Part shown: in pieces, positions 21,501-34,800 of the stretch
Layout of the letters: each line of letters starts with the position of its first letter
Numbering within the stretch: the stretch's first letter is position 1
Assembly: GCA_022457155.1 (NCBI GenBank)
Contig: JAJGOT010000020.1
Location: forward strand, 2,637,501-2,701,500
Direction: 5' to 3'
Length of the DNA: 64,000 nt
Source: Cladopsammia gracilis
Lineage: Eukaryota > Cnidaria > Anthozoa > Scleractinia > Dendrophylliidae
Program-made: the position numbers and the translations under genes
Notes under the pieces: generated by a model
Seen by the model: the letters and a program-made list of their open reading frames with translations, nothing else
Told to the model about the DNA's origin: nothing
Databases searched by the model: none

Positions 21501-21805
21501 CGAAATTCTAGGGTTCCCACTGTTGTGCTGCACAGCAACGGCGTAAAAAGGAAGTGATTTCGGGGGCTTATCACGATAACATCAAACAATTTCTTGTTGA
21601 TATGTTTAAGAACACTGTAACTGCCCCAGCCAGTTCCCAAAATCACCAAACGTTGTCTTCCCGTGGCACTTGCTTGTGCATTTTGTCGTGCGTTCGCGGT
21701 TTGAATACCCCTGGTTGCCAGCAAGCGAAAGATATTCGATCTCAAAAAAATCCTGGTCTCCAACTTAGATAGCATGATAATTACTGAGTTATTTTTATCA
21801 CGCAA
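18556..21805 (-). CDS. Type-II (alternative) NADH dehydrogenase, mitochondrial, 2 exons
   Basis: Exons: 21805-20851 and 18986-18556, joined in phase 1 across a 1.86 kb GT-AG intron. The product is 461 aa from the first ATG, or 451 from Met-11. NDH-2 enzymes pass electrons from NADH to ubiquinone without pumping protons, on the mitochondrial inner membrane. Visible: a basic N-terminal presequence (LSKLETRIFLRSNIFRLLATR), a FAD-binding ILGTGWGS (residues 55-62), the family signature SPRNHFLFTPLL, a second nucleotide-binding FVIVGGGPTGVEFGAEL (211-227, NADH), STGLAPRPFT, FAIGDCSF (FAD), and a C-terminal amphipathic membrane anchor ending WGRDISQF. No EF-hand insertion, so it resembles yeast Ndi1 more than plant NDB proteins. 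Such genes survive in cnidarians and other non-bilaterians but not in vertebrates. Appears intact. Confidence 0.92.
19594..20196. mobile_element. MITE in the NDH-2 intron
   Basis: The terminal inverted repeat AAGGCACTGTTACACTAGGC (19594) returns as GCCTAGTGTAACAGTGCCTT (ending 20196). TTGCCTAGTGTAACAT also recurs internally near 19670. About 600 bp, no ORF; target duplication uncertain. Confidence 0.75.
20440..20815. repeat. Degenerate CCCTTTCATATACC repeat ending in poly-C
   Basis: Repeated CCCTTTCATATACC phrases at irregular spacing (20440-20760), then GGGAGTA followed by a run of about 15 C (to 20818). Lies inside the NDH-2 intron. Resembles in style the repeat at 24190-24600, which also ends GGGAGTATCC plus poly-C. 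Confidence 0.6.
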
Positions 21806-22869
21806 ATGGAGATCTTTGTGTTCGAAATCGCCATCATTGCTATAATATTGGCTCTGGTCGTTTCCAAATCAGGTGGGGGACTGAGCCCAAGTAGCCCAAA
21901 TAGCAGGGAGGGGAGGCTGGTTCTGCGAGGTTTTTTTCACCGGTTACCCCGGTCACCACTTTACCATGTTTACATTTACATTTACTAACCCAAGCTGCAA
22001 AAAGTAGATAGCGTTATAAACCTACTCGTTTTTATCCCATTTCACCGCCATTTCAGACCAGAAGGTACAAAAGAGAGCGGAAAAGCAGCTCATGGCACCA
22101 ATGCACTGCTTTCAACAAGTTCATGATCCTGTGGTCCTGTGGTCCGTCGCTAGGAGACCCCGCTGACCAAGAAGCCTGTGGACTCGGACTCTAGGAAACG
22201 GGAATATGTAATGTAAACACTGCGCGCAGTAAAATAGCTTTTCGGGCCCAAAATGTTATCGGGACTTCCGAGGAACGGGCCCCTTCAGCATTGAGAAGTT
22301 CAAGCAAGTAACCGTGGACGACAATCCTGCTTGTGTATGTTGGATCAAACTAGTGCTAGTGATCTGATCGGTTTAATAATAAGGTTTGTATTATACTACA
22401 TGCACATAATGAATCAGCAGAAAACGCGGCCAGAGAGAACGTACAGAACGTAATTACTTCCTTCCGTTGCAGTACCGGAAGGAACAAACCGGAAGCTGAC
22501 GTTCTGTTCTCTTTTGTCCATCCATAAATTTGAGCACATAAACTCCCCTACAAAAAATATCTTGGAAATCAAATTTCGGCCGGTTGAATTCAGCTATTAA
22601 AGGCATCCGAACAAATAGAAATTTGGTAGCTGCTGATTCAAATATCTGAACGTGTTTACAAGGGGTGGGGGCCAGGAGGGGGGGAGGGGGGACGGGGAGT
22701 TATAACCGGATTTTTTTCAGGTGGGAGTGGACATGGGAGGGCTAGTCTTATTATTAGCTCATTAGTAGCTAATATTTTATCCATTTATTATACCTCTGTC
22801 AGCGATCCGTGCCGTTTTACTAAATCATAAATGATAAATTATCTCATTTCTTTCTACTTTTTCTTACAG
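21806..22869. other. Intergenic between divergent NDH-2 and PH-protein transcription units
   Basis: Likely includes promoters in both directions, but no clear core element was found. A hairpin lies at 22432-22512 (AGAGAGAACGTACAGAACGT against ACGTTCTGTTCTCT) and a G-rich tract at about 22663-22700. Confidence 0.45.
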
Positions 22870-22957
22870 ATGAAAAGTTCCATCGATCGCGGTCAGGCGC
22901 GCGCGGCCGACCAAAAAAAAATCAAGATTTTCCCGCTTTCTTAGAAGTGATTGACAG
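22870..22957 (+). other. Possible 5' non-coding exon of the PH-domain gene
   Basis: A strong donor CAG|GTAAGG ends at 22957 after a GC-rich segment. The coding exon at 28848 has a good acceptor (TTTCTTTTTGTAG) at 28783 just upstream of its ATG, so an upstream UTR exon must exist. The link between the two sites is inference only; the left limit is a guess. Confidence 0.3.
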
Positions 22958-24189
22958 GTAAGGCTTACTTGACTTCCCGTATGCGGAGAAAGGTCGTGCT
23001 GTTGTCGATTGAGTAAGTGAGGTGCTCGGTTCTGAACTATTTTAGCAAGAGAAAATCTTTATTCAAGTGTTGGTCGTTTCACAGGAAAACATCATGGGTT
23101 TCAACTGAGGTTGCTGTGATAATTCAATCTGCTGAAGTTCGCTGAAAGGTAAGATGGCCCCACGAAATAGCAATGTAATTGCTCGTTCGCATGGCGTGAA
23201 ACGAACAACATTTTCGACGATCAGTTCTTCTTCTTTGTCATTTTCAGAAATTTGGCTTTTCTCTTCAACCATAATTGATGTAAAAAGTTATATTTTTTAA
23301 ATTAATCTTCCACGAAACCTCAATTAAGACTTACTGCCTTCAGGATTTGCAAGATATGAAGATGAGTACAATGCGATTTGTTTTTCGGTTATCATGAATT
23401 TATTATTACGCTTATAATTATAAACAGGATCAAGGTTAATGAATATTTTGCGCGTAAATGTCTTAAGATGATTTGATTTTTTTAAAAATAATATTTATTC
23501 AAAACGTGGAAGAACTTTCCAGTCATTTCAAGTGTATATGTCTGGCGTTTGTGAAAGCAAAATGGCGGAAGCTCATGAGTAACAAGAGACTTTGATCCTC
23601 GGACGAATAAACACAGAGGAGTGTCGGCTTTTCTGGAATCAACAATTGTAGCGAAGTATTTGCATAACTATGTTTTAGCAGCTGGAATCCTTTGATTATT
23701 GATATTTTAAGATGTGTTTCTACTAGGAACGTGATTTATAGCTCACAGCTATTGCGAGAATTCATTTTGTGCATCCTACACACAGGAAATGACCTAAAAG
23801 AGTGTAACCGGTTATGGTTTTAAGCTTATATGGTTATCTTCGCTGCTTTGCTGGCCGGCTAATGGGGACCCGTAAATTTACATTTTAACCAACCTGTCTC
23901 AATTAAGCCTTATAATTATGCTTTCCTTTACATTGTTCATGGATAGTCCAATTTTTTTGCATTAACGTGCAGAATGTTTTTACCCCTAGCTTCCACCAGA
24001 GTCTAACAATAAACTGTATTGTGGCTCTGGAAAAGTTACGTCTTGCGGTCTGTGGGAAAAAATCATTCACCTGTGACCACCCTAATGAAAGCTCTTCGAC
24101 TAACTTTCCAGTGATACTGTTTATATCTATGTCTTACAAGGTAGTTCCAACTTTCGAGTCAGTGGCCCGGGAGTAGTACTCTACAAATT

Positions 24190-24600
24190 TTTGGGTGGGG
24201 GTGTGCCGCTGGGACTCTGAGACCCTTAACGTATACTTTACCATTTTAGCTGCATTTTTGCAACCCTATTCTAGACTAAACACCGAAAAACCCTACCCTA
24301 TCCTAGACTTGCTATTTTCCAGAAGCTGGTTCTCTTTCACAGTCTAAGATGCCAGGGGTCAGTAAAAATCCCATACTGTCTGCCGTACTGATTTTTAAAT
24401 GCCATTTGCCAGTATTAAAAACTCGTCTAGACTTAATTCTTCATGCAACTGATCAATTTTGCAGAAAATGAAACCCTATTCTAGACCAAAAATCTCTGAT
24501 TATTATACCCTATCCCAGACTAAACTGCCTGAAAACCATACCCTTCGCAGCAGCACATACCTATATAGCTCATATATGGGAGTATCCCCCCCCCCCCCTG
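24190..24600 (+). repeat. Dispersed repeat with CCCTATTCTAGACT phrases
   Basis: Shares GCTGGGACTCTGAGACCCTTA, TTGCAACCCTATTCTAGAC and ACCCTATCC text with 54420-54680, so the two are copies of one family. Ends GGGAGTATCC plus poly-C here. Confidence 0.65.
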
Positions 24601-24868
24601 GATTAGTGGAAGAAATCATACAGTGTGACTAATTCAGTAGACTCCACAATTTTGAATTCCCAGCTATCTTAAGAACTATTTCCATTGGTTCTGCTTATTG
24701 TTTTTTAGTCATTAGCTACTCTACTTAAAAAAAAAATAGCCACTTGAACTTGCTTTTCTTGAATCTTTAGTTATCATGAACAAAGCACGGCTTCCCATGA
24801 CCTTAATAAAGTTGAACCTCCCCCATTTTGGGTGGTTGCTTACGAGACGTGATTACTTTCGACAGGTC

Positions 24869-25093
24869 AGACCACAGGGGGTCTTAACTTTAAATCATAT
24901 GAACCTGTAGTAATTTCAATGTACAAACCACAGGGGTCTTAACTTTGAATCATATCAACCTGTAGTAATTTCAATGTACAAACCACAGGGGGCTTAACTT
25001 TGAATCATATGAACCTGTAGTAATTTCAGTGTACAAACCACAGGGGTCTTAACTTTGAATCATATGAACCTGTAGTAATTTCAATGTACAAAG
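24869..25093 (+). repeat. Tandem repeat, ~55 bp unit, four copies
   Basis: Unit ACCACAGGGGTCTTAACTTT ... AATTTCAATGTACAA repeated four times with few changes. Confidence 0.9.
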
Positions 25094-25109
25094 CATCTAC
25101 AGTGTACCA

Positions 25110-25720
25110 GTGTAAAATATTGGTCACACTTCAGGATTTCATCCATGGCCACAGACTTAAAAGTTCGAACCACCTTGTACAGCACAATAAACAGTACTAC
25201 AAAAGTACCACTCAGTAGCTTTCATTTGAATTGTCACACATTAGGATTTCATTCACAGACTCAAGTTAGAACCACCATGTACAGCATAAATGTAATTTAC
25301 AGTGTCACAGGAAAGTACTACTCAATAGCTTTCATTTGAATGGTCGCACTGTAGGATTTCATCCACAGACTCAAAAGTTAGAACCACCTTGTACAGCATA
25401 AATGTAATAAACAGTATCACAGGAAAGTACTGCTCAATACCTTTCATTTGAATGGTCACACTTTAGGATTTCATCCACAGACTCAAAAGTTAGAACCACC
25501 TTGTACAGCATAATAAACAGTACCACAGGAAAGTACTGCTCAATAGCTTTCATTTGAATGGTCACACTTTAGGATTTTATATCCACAGACTCAAAAGTTA
25601 GAACCACCTGGCACTGCATAAAAGTTAGAGCCATTTTTATAATGCTCTCTTCCAAGAGAGTTACTCAGAACATTTTACTTGAATGGCCAAACTTTAGGAT
25701 ATTGCTCACAGACTTAAAAG
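25110..25720 (+). repeat. ~112-bp satellite-like array, type A
   Basis: About five units sharing the core TTTCATTTGAATGGTCACAC, AGGATTTCATCCACAGACTC and AAAAGTTAGAACCACC. Same family as 27230-28340 and 36370-37050; a shorter-unit form B appears at 34640, 52810, 53790 and 60200. Confidence 0.85.
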
Positions 25721-26673
25721 ATAGAGTAAATAGAGTAAATAACTTCACATGAATGTTGCATAAATTTATACGACTGTTGAAAATGTTTTTCTTGGGTAGC
25801 AAATGAACATTTTCTTTTTTCAATCTTGGTGCTGTCTGTATAATTAAACAACAAGTTTTTATGCAAAACCCACCTCACTGAATATTTTTGCTATTAATAT
25901 AAACAAAAGTTACTCAAAGTTGATTCTATTTTCATTTACAGACTAGCTACTGACTATCCAACAAATGAAGCTCTAAATTTATTTAATTTTTAACTCGGGG
26001 CTAAATTTCAGAATTTGCCCATAGGTAACATTAATTTATTACTTTTTCTAGGAACTCAAGGACTTGAAAACAAAAGAGCAATGCACAGTAAAATCGAAGA
26101 AAACAAAAGAAATTATAAATTCAACAATAATAATAATTTATTTCTCACTTGAGTCAGCCTCAATCAATAATATTGTGGGTTCATAATATAGAACTTTGTG
26201 CTGCATGCCAGCTTGTTGCCCATGAAATCAGGTCTGTACCGGTGATATGATGATTTTGTACAATAACCTTTGCCCAGATTTGATATTTCTCATTTCATCA
26301 GCATTGAAGTCAGCAGTAATAAAACATTGTGCCATTTTTGTTAACCCGTGAATATATGCGCATGCGTAATGAACTGGTTATCAGTAACGACGACAGATAT
26401 GCAAATGAGCACTCGCTCACTCCTTCCATCAGCTGTAAACTTAGTGACGTAATGCTTTGTTACGAATGCATTTTGTAACAAGAACAGCGTGAATCCAGTG
26501 TAACAATAACTAAATTGATGTAAACGAATACAAACAACAATAAGCTTAAAGATGTTTCGCATTTGGAGTCTTTAATGCAATGCTAAAATCGATCTAAAAG
26601 GAATTTTCAACAGAGACACGCGTTTTCATGGTTATCTACCTTCAAGTAATAAAATTTATCCCATTTTACATCT

Positions 26674-26745
26674 GGTCACGGTGGTCGAGTGGTGTAAAGC
26701 GTGGACTTACAGTCGAAAGGCCCAGGTTCGAATCTCGCTCGGGCC
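26674..26745 (+). tRNA. Degenerate tRNA-derived sequence
   Basis: It has a Pol III box A (TGGTCGAGTGG, 26682-26692) and box B (GGTTCGAATCT, 26725-26735) at tRNA spacing, a loop CTTACAG (TAC at the anticodon position) and a T15 run directly downstream (26750-26764). Acceptor, anticodon and T stems pair poorly, so this is a tRNA pseudogene or SINE head rather than a working tRNA. Confidence 0.45.
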
Positions 26746-27229
26746 GTTCTTTTTTTTTTTTTTTCTTTCTTCTTCGGACTGAACATTATGAAAGTGATGT
26801 ACGGTATTTTTATTTTTTGCGGATGTCAAAAATCCTTACGTTTAATTTTTAAAAAGATATTGAACCGTGACAGAGTGAAAACATAAGCTTACCGAAATAT
26901 TGCGTTAAATGTTGGCATTTCAAATTCACGAGTTGGCTCTAAGGAGCCTTTGATTTTTTTGTTTTATTTGGACTCTTGTTTATAAGAAAATGTCTGGGGA
27001 AAAGTGTAAATGCATTTTCTCATAAATAGGCCAAATATGAAACTAACTTCAGTGTATGAAGTATGCAAAATAAGTCACATCTGAACAAAAAGAGGTTTTA
27101 AACATTGCTTATAAGCTGGTTATGCTCACTCAGCTCTTTCGCTTTTACTACCAAGAATTGTCAAAATCACAGATCAAGAAAACTTCCATATTTTATTTTG
27201 GAAACAAATGTGGCAGCAAAGGAAAGAAC

Positions 27230-28340
27230 CGCTGAAGAGCCTTCATTTGAATGGTCACAATGTTGGATTTCATACACACATGATAATTAAATAGTCGGAC
27301 AGGAAAGTAATACAGTGGAGCTTTTATTTCAATCAGGTCACTCGGTAGGATTACAGTGTACATCCACAGACTCAAAAGCTAGAACCACTTCATACAGCAT
27401 AATAAACAGTACCACAGGAAATTACTCCTGAATAGCTTTCATTTGAATGCTCATTCTTCAAGATTTCATCCATGAGAGTAAAAAGTTAGAACTACCTTGT
27501 GCAGTAATAAACAATACCACAGGAAAGTACTGCTGAATACAATGTGGCTTTCATTTGAATGGCCACACTTTAGGATTTTCATCCACAGACTCAAAAGTTA
27601 GAACCACCTTGTACAGCATAGTAAACAGCACCACAGGAAAGTACTGCTCAGTAGCTTTCATTTAAATGTTCACACTATAGGATTTTATCCACAGACTCAA
27701 AAGTTAGAACCACCTTGTGCAGCATAATAAACAGTACCACTGGAAAGTACTGCTAAAAAGCGTTCATTTGAATCGTCACACTTTAGGATTTCATCCACAG
27801 ACTCAAAAGTTAGAACCACCTTGTACAGCATAATCAACAGTACCACAGCAAAGTACTGCTCAGTAGCTTTCATTTGAATGGGCACACTTTAGGATTTCAT
27901 CCACAAACTTAAAAGTTAGAACCACCTTGTACAGCATAACAAACAGTACCACAGGAAAGTGCTGCTCAATAGCTTTCATTTGAATGGTCGCACTTTAGGA
28001 TTTCATCCACAGACTCAAAAGCTAGAACCACCTTGTACAGCATATGTAATAAACATTACCACAGGAAAGTACTGCTCAATAGCTGCTGCTTTCATTTGAA
28101 TGGTCACACTTTAGGATTTCATCCACAGACTCAAAAGTTAGAACCACCTTGTACAGCATAATAAACAGTACCACAGGAAAGTACTGTATAGCTTTCATTT
28201 GAATGGTCACACTGTAGGATTTCATCCACAGACTCAAAAGTTAGAACCACCTTGTACAGCATAATAAACAATACCACAGGAAAGTACTGTATAGCTTTCG
28301 TTTGAATGGTCACACTTGTCTTTAGGATTTCATCCAGAGA
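27230..28340 (+). repeat. ~112-bp satellite-like array, type A, about ten units
   Basis: Same unit as at 25110, here in about ten copies of somewhat variable length (about 90-115 bp). The variation lies mainly in the spacer GTACAGCATAATAAACAGTA ... AAGTACTGCTCAATAG; the core is kept. It lies in the presumed first intron of the PH-domain gene. Confidence 0.88.
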
Positions 28341-28847
28341 CCAAGCACAAAAAAATAACTAAGTAAACATATTTGTATAGTTCTGTAGGTTTTGTCTTGA
28401 AAGTCCTGTTAAGTTATTGCATTAGACTCCAAAAAGATTGAAATAAAAATTTATGCAGTTGTACCGTTTATTTTGCTGTAAAATTAAAGGCACTCTCAAT
28501 TTGAAATCACCCTATAATGCATTGCAAACTGCAAAACTTCTTAAAGCATTTTCATGTATGCTAACAGATTATGTCCCAGAGAAAATCCAAAATGGCTGAT
28601 GTCCAACCAAGTTTGTAAAATGTCAGATCAAAATGGATTTTTGGAAGGACGTCTGTCTTTCTAAGCCAGCGCTGCAAATCATGGTCTGAAGGTGTGGAAT
28701 TGATTGTGACTACATTTATTTTACACAGAACAGGATATTTTATCCAAACCATTCTTAGTGTTGTTGTTTTTTTCTTTTTGTAGGTGAATACACCGGTTAA
28801 CAGAAATCATATGGCTGCAGTTTCATGACTCGATCACATAACCAGTA

Positions 28848-31800
28848 ATGTCTGAGAATACAATGAGTGATACAGTGGGTACAGATCAAATAGCTCCTGC
28901 TGAGGTTACCAAGGAAACACATTTGGAATGTTCACCGCCTGCTGATGCAACTGCTAATGAGCTGTTTGATTCCTTCATGGAGATTGCTAATGATCCCCAA
29001 CTCCAGAAAATTGGAACACTTGATCAAGGTGGAACAGATGGAACACTCGATCAAGGTGAAACAAGAGGATCTTCTGATCCAGGTGAACAGATGGACTTGC
29101 AAGTTAAAGAAAACAACACTTGTGCAGATGATCAGACAGGTTTGGAAGCAACTGATCAACTTGTTACTGAAGCTACACAAGCTTCCAATCCTTCTCAAAT
29201 TAAGTCCATTGACAATGATGGGACACACAAAAAGACCAGTTCTCCAAAAAGGGGTGATTTAGCAGAAGTTGAGTCTTCAGAATCAGTTGCAGTGGATGGT
29301 AAACCTGTGCAAAAAGCCATAGGTGTTCCAACAGCACAAGTGATATCAAATTCAGTTAATGATGAAAGTAAATCTGAAGAAACTTTTGCCACAAGTACTA
29401 GTGGAGATTTACAAACAAGTGTTAGTTCTGTTACATCAAATGAAGATGAAAGAACAAAAGGACTAAGTCTTGAGACTCAGAGTTCAGAAAGGAGTTCTGA
29501 AGACCAGGAGGAAATGACAGTTGCTGTTAATGATAAAACAGCTGATTCAAAAGAGAAAAGCATAGACAATGCTTCTGAATCAGATTGCAAAGAATTCCCT
29601 CAAGAGAAAAGTGATGAAACAAGTCATAAAGATCCAGATAATCAAAACACAGAAGTTGCGCAGAGGTTGTCTAGGGCTATGGAGGATCTTGCTGGTTTGG
29701 AGCAGCTACTATCCACGGCTGTCTCAGAGTTCAAAGTATCAAACAACAAAAACAAATTGGAGGAATGTGAGGAAAATACAGAGGTAAACACTAATGGAAA
29801 GGATGGCCAGAAGCTTGAAGAGGAAAGTGTGGAGCAGGCTGCTTCAGGGAGTCTGGATGCAGAGAAGAATGAAGTGGGTGTACACGATGTTGTATCACAA
29901 GATTCTGAAGAGGTTGTTGATTTGAAAACAGATGAACCTGGAAAAGGAGAGGTCATAGGTGAAACACTTCAGCCAACAGAGCTGTTAGATGAAGTGACTG
30001 TGGCCTCCAGCAACTTAAATAATGAAGAAACATTGCTGAATAATGAAGAGCTATCAGCTGACGACCATAGTAAAGATACTGCAGATAGTATTTCAGATGA
30101 GAGCAAAGAAGAACAAGCAAACACTTCAGAAGTGCAGGAGGATAAATTGGAATACTCTGTAGGATCAGTGGAAGTGGATAGACAAGAAATGACAGCTAAT
30201 GAAGATTTAGAAGTTCAGAACAATGTATTGGTTCCAAGCGAATGTTTAGATACACAAGAACAAGTCAGTCAAGATGACTCCAAAGTGCAAACCGATACTA
30301 AAGAGTCAAGTACAGTATCACCAACTGAGGCATCAGAAATTGTGGCTGATGTTTCCTTAGAAAATGCAAAGTCAGCAGATGACAACGAGGTTGCAAATGC
30401 AGGCATGCCAGTCCCAGACATTGAGATAACTACAACTGATGAAAGTGGAGTATCAGAGGATAAAAGCATTGATTCTATTGACACTGAAGGGGAAGTCGAC
30501 CAAAATGGTCATCCCATATCTCCACTAGCATCGGATGAAGGGATAGACTCTGACACAGCTTCTGATTATGGCGATGAGGAAGAGACTGTTTCATCAGATC
30601 CTGAAAACGCAAGTTCCCATATGAGAGAAAAATCTTGGCGTCTAGAAATCAATAGAGATCGCTTGTCATCTGACTCATCTACTGTTTCAGAGAAAGATTT
30701 CAAGGAAAATTATGGTGAAGGGGATGGTGCTGGTGGAAAATCTATCAAAAGGGGTGAGTTTTGGAGAGTTCACAATGTAAATTCTGACTTAAAGGGGCTC
30801 TGTCACCATTTTTAGTGTTACTTTAAAAAGCCAAAAGGCATCTTTATATCAGTGAAAACCCCAAAAGAGTCCAGTTAAGGTGCTTAGTTTTAATTTGGGG
30901 CAGTTCTGACCTCAAACCTCAAAATCACCATGACATTCTTCCTTAAGCCACGGCTACACATGCGATTTTTTGCTTGCACAGGTGATGCGATTTTTTGAAA
31001 AATTGTCACGTCGCCAGCGCACGGTGGTGGCTACACGCGTGACAAATTTTAGTGACAAAATGTTGCAACAAAGACCGTGCGTTGGCAATGCGACAGTTTT
31101 GTAAAAAATCGCATCACCTGTGCAAGCAAAAAATCGCATGTGTAGCCGCGGCTTTAAAATACCCTTTACTGGTAGTAATTAAACCAGGTTGCTTTATGCC
31201 AAACCCAGTTTTTTAAAATTATGTTTAAATTTTAGGGCGAGGTTTTGACGATATGCATAGTGGGTTCACACTAGACATTAGGTTTGCGTTAAGTAGTGTA
31301 AATCAACGCAAGTGTAAATCAACGTAAGTCAGGCTAAGTCTGTTTAAGGGTTGAGACATACCGTAAACACCGGTGTATAAGCTGCACTCGTAGATAAGCC
31401 GCACCCCGAGTTTTGAAGCTCAAATTTTGGAAAAAAACGTTTTTTAAAATAAAAACGTAATTCAGAGAATTCAGGCTCCACAAAGCATGAGTTAGACTTT
31501 ACTTCTATCCATCGAATCATCGTGATGAAAAAAAAAAAAACAGTTTCAGCAGTTTTCAGTGCAGCTACATTCATTTGCCCGCCGTTCGTTCAGGCCAAAA
31601 CAAGCTTGGTAACTATGCAAATTTCTTGAGCACATTTTTATTTAGCCTGGTTACTAAGGTTAACCAAGATGGCCGCTTCTTTACAGACTCTTTTCTTTGG
31701 CTTCTTTCGTTCGTCTTTGGTGTTCCTTCATTGCTAAAAGCTTCGAAATGTCTGACAAAGATAGTGGGCACTGTTTTAACACAGGTATTTTGACAATTTA

Positions 31801-34800
31801 AGGCTAAATGTTCGTACATTTTGTGTTCGATGCAGATTGTTCAATTTGATTTTTGGTCTCGGAGGCGCTCTGGCCACACTGCTAGACAGACAAGACTCAC
31901 TTTTCTACATCATCTAAAGTTAAAGAATTTTTTTTTGTTCCACGTTATACACCAGTAATAAATAAAATCTTAGTTTCGAGGCTCAAAAAGTCTGGTCAAC
32001 TTATATCACCAGTAAGTACAATAACCTTTTGCAGATGTTCCCGTAGATAAGCCGCACCCTCAATTTTGAGCAAAAATATTGGGCAAAAAAGTGCGGCTTA
32101 TACACCGGTGTTTACGGTATTTATAGTATTTATGCCGTAGCATCGCTATAATTGCAACTGCTGTCTTGTTTATTGAATTTACAGAGGTTGTTATTTAGTC
32201 AAATTGTGTGCAAGATGTTTTTTTTTCATGAAAGAATAGCCAATGATTTTGTCTAGGAGAGTGAAAGCCTGCTAGATTTTGCAGGCGCAAGCATGGAACC
32301 GAACATCAGTGGATAAACAACAGCCTCGACAACCAGCTGGTGCTGCATACTGCAGTGAAATCAGTTGTAAACTGTAACAATTTTTTCACTTTAATAGATT
32401 ACATCAGAGGGCACCTGTTAAAGATGGGTGGCACAGGACTGACGCCCAAAAACTGGAGAAAAAGATGGTGAGATTACTTTTTATATCTTTGTAAGTCTAA
32501 TAATAGGTTAAGTTTGAATAGCAAATGCTTAGGATTAAAAGTGCTGTTATTTCACATTTTGTATATGTTATATTAATACTCAATATACATGATGGTAGGG
32601 AAATGGAAATTGTTTGAAAAATTGGGAGTTTGAAAAATGAAAGGTGGCATTGACTGAAATCAAATCCAAGAGAAATGAGTTTTGGTTCGAATAATTGGGA
32701 GGTTCAAAAAATTGGGATTCCTCTACAGTAAAAGTCTCCAGTAAAAAGGTGAGAAGGAAGGCACTTAACCCATTGACTCCTGTGTGATTTCTCAAATCAA
32801 CGCGAATCAAGGAACGATAATAAACTGAGCAATATGCACAAGAATAAGAGCGAACACAGACTTGTCATGAATAAAACAACATCTCAGTCTAGAATAATTG
32901 GTGTCAACAATTTTCGATAAAAAACATCAGTTGCGTGTGAAAAATAGCCTGAAAAACTAACTTGAAAGTCAAAATATAAAAAATAACGCAGACATTTTGG
33001 ATTTTGCAATGCAAGGAAAATTAACACTGCAAAATGCAAATCCGGTTTTGTTTACAAAAGATCGCTTTCCAGACAAATTACTCAAATAACAAACACAGGA
33101 AAGAGGACAACAAATTCCCTGAGTTGAAAGTTTTATTTGAGTATATCTATCAGAATACTCTCAAAAGCGAAACGTGTTAAAATAATCGCATAGAGGAAAT
33201 TGTCCACGCAAGAAAATTTGGCAAGCACATGGCAAATTTCTTGCACAAATTATTTTCTTTACCGTAGTTTTCCAGGAAAGCTTGAAAATTCTTAGAAAAG
33301 TCTGCTGCTTAGAGTGTAAAAACAATTTATCGTTGATTATGTCTCATACACTGCAATTGCATTGAGGGTTAAAATTAGACTTTATGCAGTTGTCCCATTT
33401 TGTTTCCTATATTGGGTATGTTACTATTGCTTTCTATGGGGTGATTATTACTTGAGGGATGTACCTGTACTCATAACTGTCAAATTTTATTGCTACTTTC
33501 GGAGGTTTGTTACTTTGGAACTTTATGGTAACCCTTTGAACCATATTTTCCAGGTGTGTTATATGTGCTGACAACTGCCAACAACACTCAAAAGACAAAG
33601 TCCTATACACTGCAATTTCATTGAGGTTTAGGATTAGGCTTTCTGCAGTTGCCGCATTTTGCTTAATAAGGGGATTGTTACTATGGGGGTATGGTTACTA
33701 TGGGGGATCATTACGGTAACCTTTTTAACCCTATTTTCCAGGTGTGTTATACGAACTGATAACTGCCTGTACTACTACAAACATTCAAAAGACAAAGTGC
33801 CTTGTGGAGTTATAATCCTGTCAAACTACTCTATATCAAAAGCCCCAGAAATAAACAAGAGTCACTGCTTCAAGTTGACTAAAGGTGGTGCAAGAACATA
33901 CTACATGTGTGCAGGAAGTGACTCTGACATGAAAAAGTGGATGATGGCCATGATGGATGCTGCTAAAGTGTCTTCTGCTGATGTATGTAGTTTTTTTTTA
34001 ACAATTGTCCCACATGTTAATCACAATAATAGCACTTATGCCAACTCTCCCGGATTATCCGGGAGTCACCCGGATACGGAACGAATCTCCCGGTCTCCCG
34101 TACGGGTGACCTAATCTCCCGGATAAAAGCGACTTTGGATCTTTTCTTTACAATAGGCTAAGATTTTAACCCAAATTTTCCCAAAATCCAAAAAGAAATG
34201 CGGTCTCTTACCTTCACAAACGCAGGAATGCAGTTTTCCGCCCCCCCCCCCCCCCCCCCTTCATGCTCACAACCAAAAAAAAAAAGGTCATGCGAAAACA
34301 TGTCACCCTCAGAATTCACCCTCAGAAAAAATCCCCCTATTTTCAATCTCCAGAGGTTGGCATCTCTGTAATAGTTCATGCTGTGCTGGGATAAATTAGA
34401 TTTATTTATTAAATTTTGTTTTTATAAAGGTAGTTTTATGCTGTGTAACTTCATCCATTGTAATGACCAAACTTCTAGACTGTGAGGCAGTGATGGAGAA
34501 ACTGTCTGTCCCTTTTTAGTGGTCTAATGCTTCCATTAACCCTTTTACAAATGTAACTTCCAACAGTGCCAAATATAAAAAATATTCAAGAAAAAACTAA
34601 ATTTCATTTTGTAAAATGTTGAAAGAACCAATGGTACCATGCAAAAGTACAGCCAAAGAGGTTTGATTTGAATGGTCGCACCATAGGATTTCATCAGCAG
34701 ACTCAAAAGTTAGGACCACCCTACATGTCTCCATAATTGACTCTGGCAGTGTCAGCAGTTATTTTGCATCTACCCTAGCTTATATAAATAATTTGTCGCA

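Noticed and set aside
23063..23272. 69-aa minus-strand frame starting MVEEKSQISENDKEE
   Set aside because: Plausible composition, but no domain, no clear splice partner, and it overlaps the region where the plus-strand PH gene is expected to begin. Left out for lack of support.
28945..29956. Other-frame ORFs across the PH-gene first coding exon
   Set aside because: Shadows of the 1.9 kb exon, which alone shows a consistent frame into the spliced PH domains.
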